Below are positions 60,601 through 64,000 of a stretch of DNA of 64,000 nucleotides, piece by piece. Position 1 is the first letter of the stretch; each line of letters begins with the position of its first letter. Source of the stretch: Azomonas tarimensis. GTDB lineage: Bacteria > Pseudomonadota > Gammaproteobacteria > Pseudomonadales > Pseudomonadaceae. A program made the translations under genes and the position numbers. Under the pieces are notes generated by a model. That model saw nothing but the letters and a program-made list of their open reading frames with translations. It did no database searches and was not told the origin of the DNA. The stretch covers positions 558,001 through 622,000 of the forward strand of contig NZ_JBHRXZ010000022.1 of NCBI RefSeq assembly GCF_042648805.1. Direction: 5' to 3'.

Positions 60601-61515
60601 TCAGGCGCTGCAGGTCATTCCACTGAACAGCGAGCTGCCGTTGTCACGCGGTGTCCCCAGGCATAGCGCCAGGCCGACCTCCCATTCCGGCAACTGCACG
60701 CCCCACTCCCGCTGGAGCTTGTCGCAGTTCAACCGGGAATTGAGCGGCCGGCGCGCGGCGGTGGGGTAGTCCGCCGAGGCGATCGGCCCGAGTTCGAGAT
60801 CCAGCGGCCCCAACTGCTGGTCCAGCGTCTTGCCGATCAGCGAGGCGAAGCCGTACCAGGAGGTGTAGCCGGCGGCGGTGAGGTGGTAGAGCCCGCTCAG
60901 CGGGCGCCCCTCGCGGCGCCAGGTGCGGATCATGCTTGCAGTGACGCTGGCGATGGTGCCGGCCCAGGTAGGCGCGCCTATTTCATCGTCCACCACCGTC
61001 AGGTGCTTTCGTTCCTGCATCAGCCTGCGCATGGTGAGCAGGAAGTTGCGGCCGTGCAGCGAATAGACCCAGCTGGTCCGCAGGATCAGGCCCTGGCCCC
61101 CGACTGCCTGGATCGCCCGCTCGCCGGCGAGCTTGCTGCTGCCATAGACACTCAGCGGGGAGGGCTGGTCGTCTTCGCAGTAGGGCGTGCGCTTGTTGCC
61201 GTCGAAGACGTAATCGGTGGAGTAATGGATCAGGGGCACGCCCAGGCGCCTGGCTTCCTCGGCGAGGATGCCGGGGGCGTGTCCGTTGATCGCGATGGCC
61301 TGCTCCACCTCGCTTTCGGCCTTGTCCACCGCTGTGTAGGCGGCAGCATTGATGATCAGATCCGGTTTCAGCTGGCGCACCTGCTGGCGGATGCGATCAG
61401 GGTAGAGGAGATTCAGCTCCTGGCTGCCCAGTACGACGATTTGCCCATCCCCGGCAAGCTCCAGTTGCAGTTCCCTTGACAACTGACCGTGACTGCCGGT
61501 GATGAGGATTCTCAT
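60601..61515 (-). CDS. rmlD: RmlD, dTDP-4-dehydrorhamnose reductase
   Basis: A 304-residue short-chain dehydrogenase. The nucleotide-binding turn is TGSHGQLS; the active-site region is YSTDYVFDGNK with YGSSKLAGE (Tyr and Lys of the YxxxK pair). It makes dTDP-L-rhamnose, the last step of the pathway. ATG 61515 overlaps rmlC by four bases; the longer upstream reading was rejected. Confidence 0.95.
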   Translation of the reverse strand: MRILITGSHGQLSRELQLELAGDGQIVVLGSQELNLLYPDRIRQQVRQLKPDLIINAAAYTAVDKAESEVEQAIAINGHAPGILAEEARRLGVPLIHYSTDYVFDGNKRTPYCEDDQPSPLSVYGSSKLAGERAIQAVGGQGLILRTSWVYSLHGRNFLLTMRRLMQERKHLTVVDDEIGAPTWAGTIASVTASMIRTWRREGRPLSGLYHLTAAGYTSWYGFASLIGKTLDQQLGPLDLELGPIASADYPTAARRPLNSRLNCDKLQREWGVQLPEWEVGLALCLGTPRDNGSSLFSGMTCSA

Positions 61516-62057
61516 GGATAGAGCTCCGCATCGCTCAGGAGAACGCCCGCTTCGTCTTTTGCCGAGAGCCTGGGCGGGCTGCTGATTGGCCAGTCGATGC
61601 CCAGCGCCGGGTCGTTCCACAAGAGCGAGCGCTCCTGCGAAGGCGCGTAGTAGTCGGTGGTCTTGTAGAGAAACTCGGCGTATTCGCTGAGCACCAGGAA
61701 GCCATGGGCGAATCCTTCGGGTACCCAGAGCATGCGGTGGTTGTCGGCAGTCAGGTGAACGCCGACCCAGCGGCCAAAGCTGGGCGAGCTCTGGCGCAGG
61801 TCGACGGCGACGTCGAACACCTCGCCCACCACCGCACGCACCAGTTTCCCCTGTGGTTGGCCGATCTGGTAGTGCAGGCCGCGCAGTACCCCGCGCTGGG
61901 ACCTGGAGTGGTTGTCCTGCACGAACTGCCGCTCGAGGCCGGTCGCCTCTTCGAAGGCGGCGGCGTTGAAGCTCTCAAAGAAGAAGCCGCGCTCGTCACC
62001 GAACACCTTCGGTTCGATGATCAGCACGTCCGGAATGCCGGTTTCGATGATATTCAT
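61512..62057 (-). CDS. rmlC: RmlC, dTDP-4-dehydrorhamnose 3,5-epimerase
   Basis: A 181-residue cupin epimerase. DERGFFFESFNAAAFEEATG, VQDNHSRSQRGVLRGLHYQ (catalytic His) and VPEGFAHGFLVLSEYAEFLY are family hallmarks. Third step of the dTDP-L-rhamnose pathway. Coupled by overlaps to rmlA and rmlD. Confidence 0.95.
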   Translation of the reverse strand: MNIIETGIPDVLIIEPKVFGDERGFFFESFNAAAFEEATGLERQFVQDNHSRSQRGVLRGLHYQIGQPQGKLVRAVVGEVFDVAVDLRQSSPSFGRWVGVHLTADNHRMLWVPEGFAHGFLVLSEYAEFLYKTTDYYAPSQERSLLWNDPALGIDWPISSPPRLSAKDEAGVLLSDAELYP

Positions 62058-62926
62058 GCGTGCTCACCCGCAATCTTGAACAGATACTGGCCGTAGCCGG
62101 TCTTGCCCAGCGCGTCGGCGCAGCGCAGCACCTGCTCGCGGCTGATCCAGCCGTTCTGGAAGGCGATCTCCTCCAGGCAGGCGACCTTCAGCCCCTGGCG
62201 GTGCTCGATGGTCTGAACATACTGGGAGGCTTCCAGCAGGCTGTCGTGGGTCCCGGTGTCGAGCCAGGCGAAGCCGCGGCCGAAGCGCTCGACGCGCAGG
62301 TCGCCGCGCCGGAGGTAGGCCATGTTGACGTCGGTGATCTCCAGCTCGCCACGTGGCGAGGGCTTGATCGACTTGGCGATCTCCACCACATCGTTGTCGT
62401 AGAAGTACAGCCCGGTCACGGCATAGCTGGACTTCGGGTTCTTTGGCTTTTCCTCGATGGACAGCGCCGTGCCCTGTTCGTCGAAGTCGATCACGCCGAA
62501 GCGCTCGGGGTCGCGGACCCAGTAGCCGAACACCGTGGCACCACTGTCCTGGCAGGCGGCGCGTTGCAGTTTCTCGGTGAAGTGCTGGCCATGGAAAATG
62601 TTGTCGCCGAGGATCAGGCACACCGAGTCGTCGCCGATGAAGTCTTCACCGATGAGAAAGGCCTGGGCGAGACCATCCGGCGAGGGCTGCTCGGCGTAGC
62701 TCAGGTTCACCCCGAACTGACTGCCGTCACCCAGCAGGCTCTTGTACTGCGGCAGATCGGTCGGGGTCGAGATGACCAGGATGTCGCGAATGCCGGCGAG
62801 CATCAGCACGGACACCGGGTAGTAGATCATCGGCTTGTCGTAGATCGGCAGGAGCTGCTTGGAAACGCCGAGGGTAATGGGGTGCAGGCGGGTGCCGGAT
62901 CCTCCGGCGAGAATGATTCCCTTCAT
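62054..62926 (-). CDS. rmlA: RmlA, glucose-1-phosphate thymidylyltransferase
   Basis: A 290-residue sugar nucleotidyltransferase, with signature GGSGTRLHPITLGVSKQLLP, then ILGDNIFHG and EEKPKNPKSSYAVTGLYFYD. Makes dTDP-glucose, first step of the pathway. The sequence differs clearly from the P. aeruginosa RmlA I remember. Four-base overlaps on both sides. Confidence 0.95.
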   Translation of the reverse strand: MKGIILAGGSGTRLHPITLGVSKQLLPIYDKPMIYYPVSVLMLAGIRDILVISTPTDLPQYKSLLGDGSQFGVNLSYAEQPSPDGLAQAFLIGEDFIGDDSVCLILGDNIFHGQHFTEKLQRAACQDSGATVFGYWVRDPERFGVIDFDEQGTALSIEEKPKNPKSSYAVTGLYFYDNDVVEIAKSIKPSPRGELEITDVNMAYLRRGDLRVERFGRGFAWLDTGTHDSLLEASQYVQTIEHRQGLKVACLEEIAFQNGWISREQVLRCADALGKTGYGQYLFKIAGEHA

Positions 62927-63996
62927 GCCAGTGCCTCCAGCGCGCCCAGGCGTTCACGTTGATAACTACCGTCCTGAACCCGGCGGCACCACTCGAGGTT
63001 TTCCAGATACCACCGCACGGTCTTGCGCAGCCCGCTCTGGAAGGTTTCTTCCGGCACCCAGCCCAGCTCGCGCTGGATCTTGCCGGCGTCGATGGCGTAG
63101 CGCAGGTCGTGGCCCGGGCGATCACGGACAAAGGTGATCAGGTCCTCGTAACGGTCGACCCCGGCAGGCTTCTGCGGTGCCAGGTCTTCGAGCAGCGAAC
63201 AGATTCCGCGCACCACGTCGATGTTCTTCTGCTCGTTGTGGCCACCGATGTTGTAGGTCTCACCCACGGCGCCCTCGCTGCAGACCTTCAGCAGCGCGCG
63301 GGCATGGTCCTCGACGAACAGCCAGTCGCGCACTTGCAGGCCATCGCCGTACACCGGCAGTGGCTTGCCTTCCAGGGCATTGAGGATCACCAGCGGAATC
63401 AGTTTTTCCGGGAAGTGGTAGGGTCCGTAGTTGTTCGAGCAGTTGGTCACCAGCACCGGCAGGCCGTAGGTGCGGTGCCAGGCGCGAACCAGATGATCGG
63501 ACGACGCCTTGCTGGCCGAATAGGGCGAGCTCGGCGCGTAGGGCGTGGTCTCGGTGAAGAGGTCGTCGACGCCGTGCAGGTCCCCATACACCTCGTCGGT
63601 GGATATATGATGGAAGCGAAAGGCGGCCTTGCGCTCGGCCGGCAGGTTCTGCCAGTAGGTTCGCGCGGCTTCGAGCAGCTGATAGGTGCCAAGGATGTTC
63701 GTCTGGATGAACTCGGCTGGCCCGTCGATCGAGCGGTCCACATGGGATTCGGCCGCCAGGTGCATGATCGCGTCGGGCTCGAATTCCGACAGCGCCTCGC
63801 TGACCCGTTCGCGGTCGCCGATATCGGCTTGCACGAAACGATACCGGGGGCTGTCCTCGATCTCGCGGAGCGATTCGAGGTTGCCGGCGTAGGTCAGTTT
63901 GTCCAGGTTGAGAACCTGATGATCGGTATTCCCGATGAGGTGGCGAATCAGTGCGGAGCCGATGAACCCGGCTCCGCCGGTGACGAGAAGGCGCAT
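62923..63996 (-). CDS. rmlB: RmlB, dTDP-glucose 4,6-dehydratase
   Basis: A 357-residue extended short-chain dehydrogenase. TGGAGFIGSALIRHLIG is the NAD+ motif, STDEVYGDL and YSASKASSDHLVRAWHRTYG hold the catalytic Asp/Glu and YxxxK. Second step of dTDP-L-rhamnose synthesis. First gene of rmlBACD, its start four bases from the window edge, so any promoter is outside. Confidence 0.95.
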   Translation of the reverse strand: MRLLVTGGAGFIGSALIRHLIGNTDHQVLNLDKLTYAGNLESLREIEDSPRYRFVQADIGDRERVSEALSEFEPDAIMHLAAESHVDRSIDGPAEFIQTNILGTYQLLEAARTYWQNLPAERKAAFRFHHISTDEVYGDLHGVDDLFTETTPYAPSSPYSASKASSDHLVRAWHRTYGLPVLVTNCSNNYGPYHFPEKLIPLVILNALEGKPLPVYGDGLQVRDWLFVEDHARALLKVCSEGAVGETYNIGGHNEQKNIDVVRGICSLLEDLAPQKPAGVDRYEDLITFVRDRPGHDLRYAIDAGKIQRELGWVPEETFQSGLRKTVRWYLENLEWCRRVQDGSYQRERLGALEALA

Positions 63997-64000
63997 ATCG

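Overview
The window is high-GC gammaproteobacterial DNA, most likely a Pseudomonas chromosome carrying an integrative and conjugative element (ICE) of the Tn4371 type. The ICE fills positions 1 to about 53,935. Its far end lies outside the window to the left. The chromosomal part (53,975 to 64,000) holds dctM-dctQ-dctP, dctD-dctB and rmlD-rmlC-rmlA-rmlB. The rml order (rmlB, A, C, D in transcription order) and the RmlA/RmlB sequences differ from what I remember of P. aeruginosa PAO1, so I do not assign a species.

The transfer part of the ICE is nearly all on the minus strand. A tightly coupled run of traG, a CopG-like gene, trbB-C-D-E-J-L-F-G-I and a DUF2274 gene (1,423 to 13,408) encodes the coupling protein and type IV secretion channel. 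After 15 kb of cargo come the relaxase, the TraF peptidase, a DUF2840 gene, a small RHH gene, parA, an iteron-bearing putative replication origin, repA, an AlpA-like HTH gene and a DUF2285 gene (28,886 to 35,684). A second plasmid-like block holds DUF736, a large ParB and DUF932 genes (40,742 to 45,791). The integrase is at 52,552 to 53,754. The att core sits in the T-tract of the dctM terminator.

Cargo 1 (13,644 to 28,896) is a patchwork. The eexN-lysR pair is present twice (13.6 kb and 24.1 kb), and a piece of the relaxase 3' end is present twice (22.2 kb and 28.9 kb). Between these repeats lie a TetR-controlled YbhGFSR-like ABC efflux operon with its own outer membrane factor, a truncated MFS gene with a divergent LysR, and an esterase/beta-lactamase-fold plus MFS operon with a divergent LysR. 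The layout suggests that two related elements, each carrying different cargo at the same place, recombined.

Cargo 2 is immune. At 36,706 to 40,675, an HTH regulator, a CapV-like patatin phospholipase, a clade-E CD-NTase and a protein with a C-terminal DisA/DAC-like nucleotide-binding domain form one apparent operon: a CBASS with an unusual third gene. At 46,494 to 51,663, two convergent operons carry three TIR-fold proteins, a SLOG-like protein, an Nmad2 protein, a MazG-type pyrophosphohydrolase and a uracil-DNA-glycosylase-like protein. This is the best candidate for an undescribed system. A toxin-antitoxin pair lies between it and the integrase.

The chromosomal flank is a C4-dicarboxylate TRAP uptake operon (dctPQM) with a visible sigma-54 promoter, its DctBD two-component system, and the dTDP-L-rhamnose pathway.
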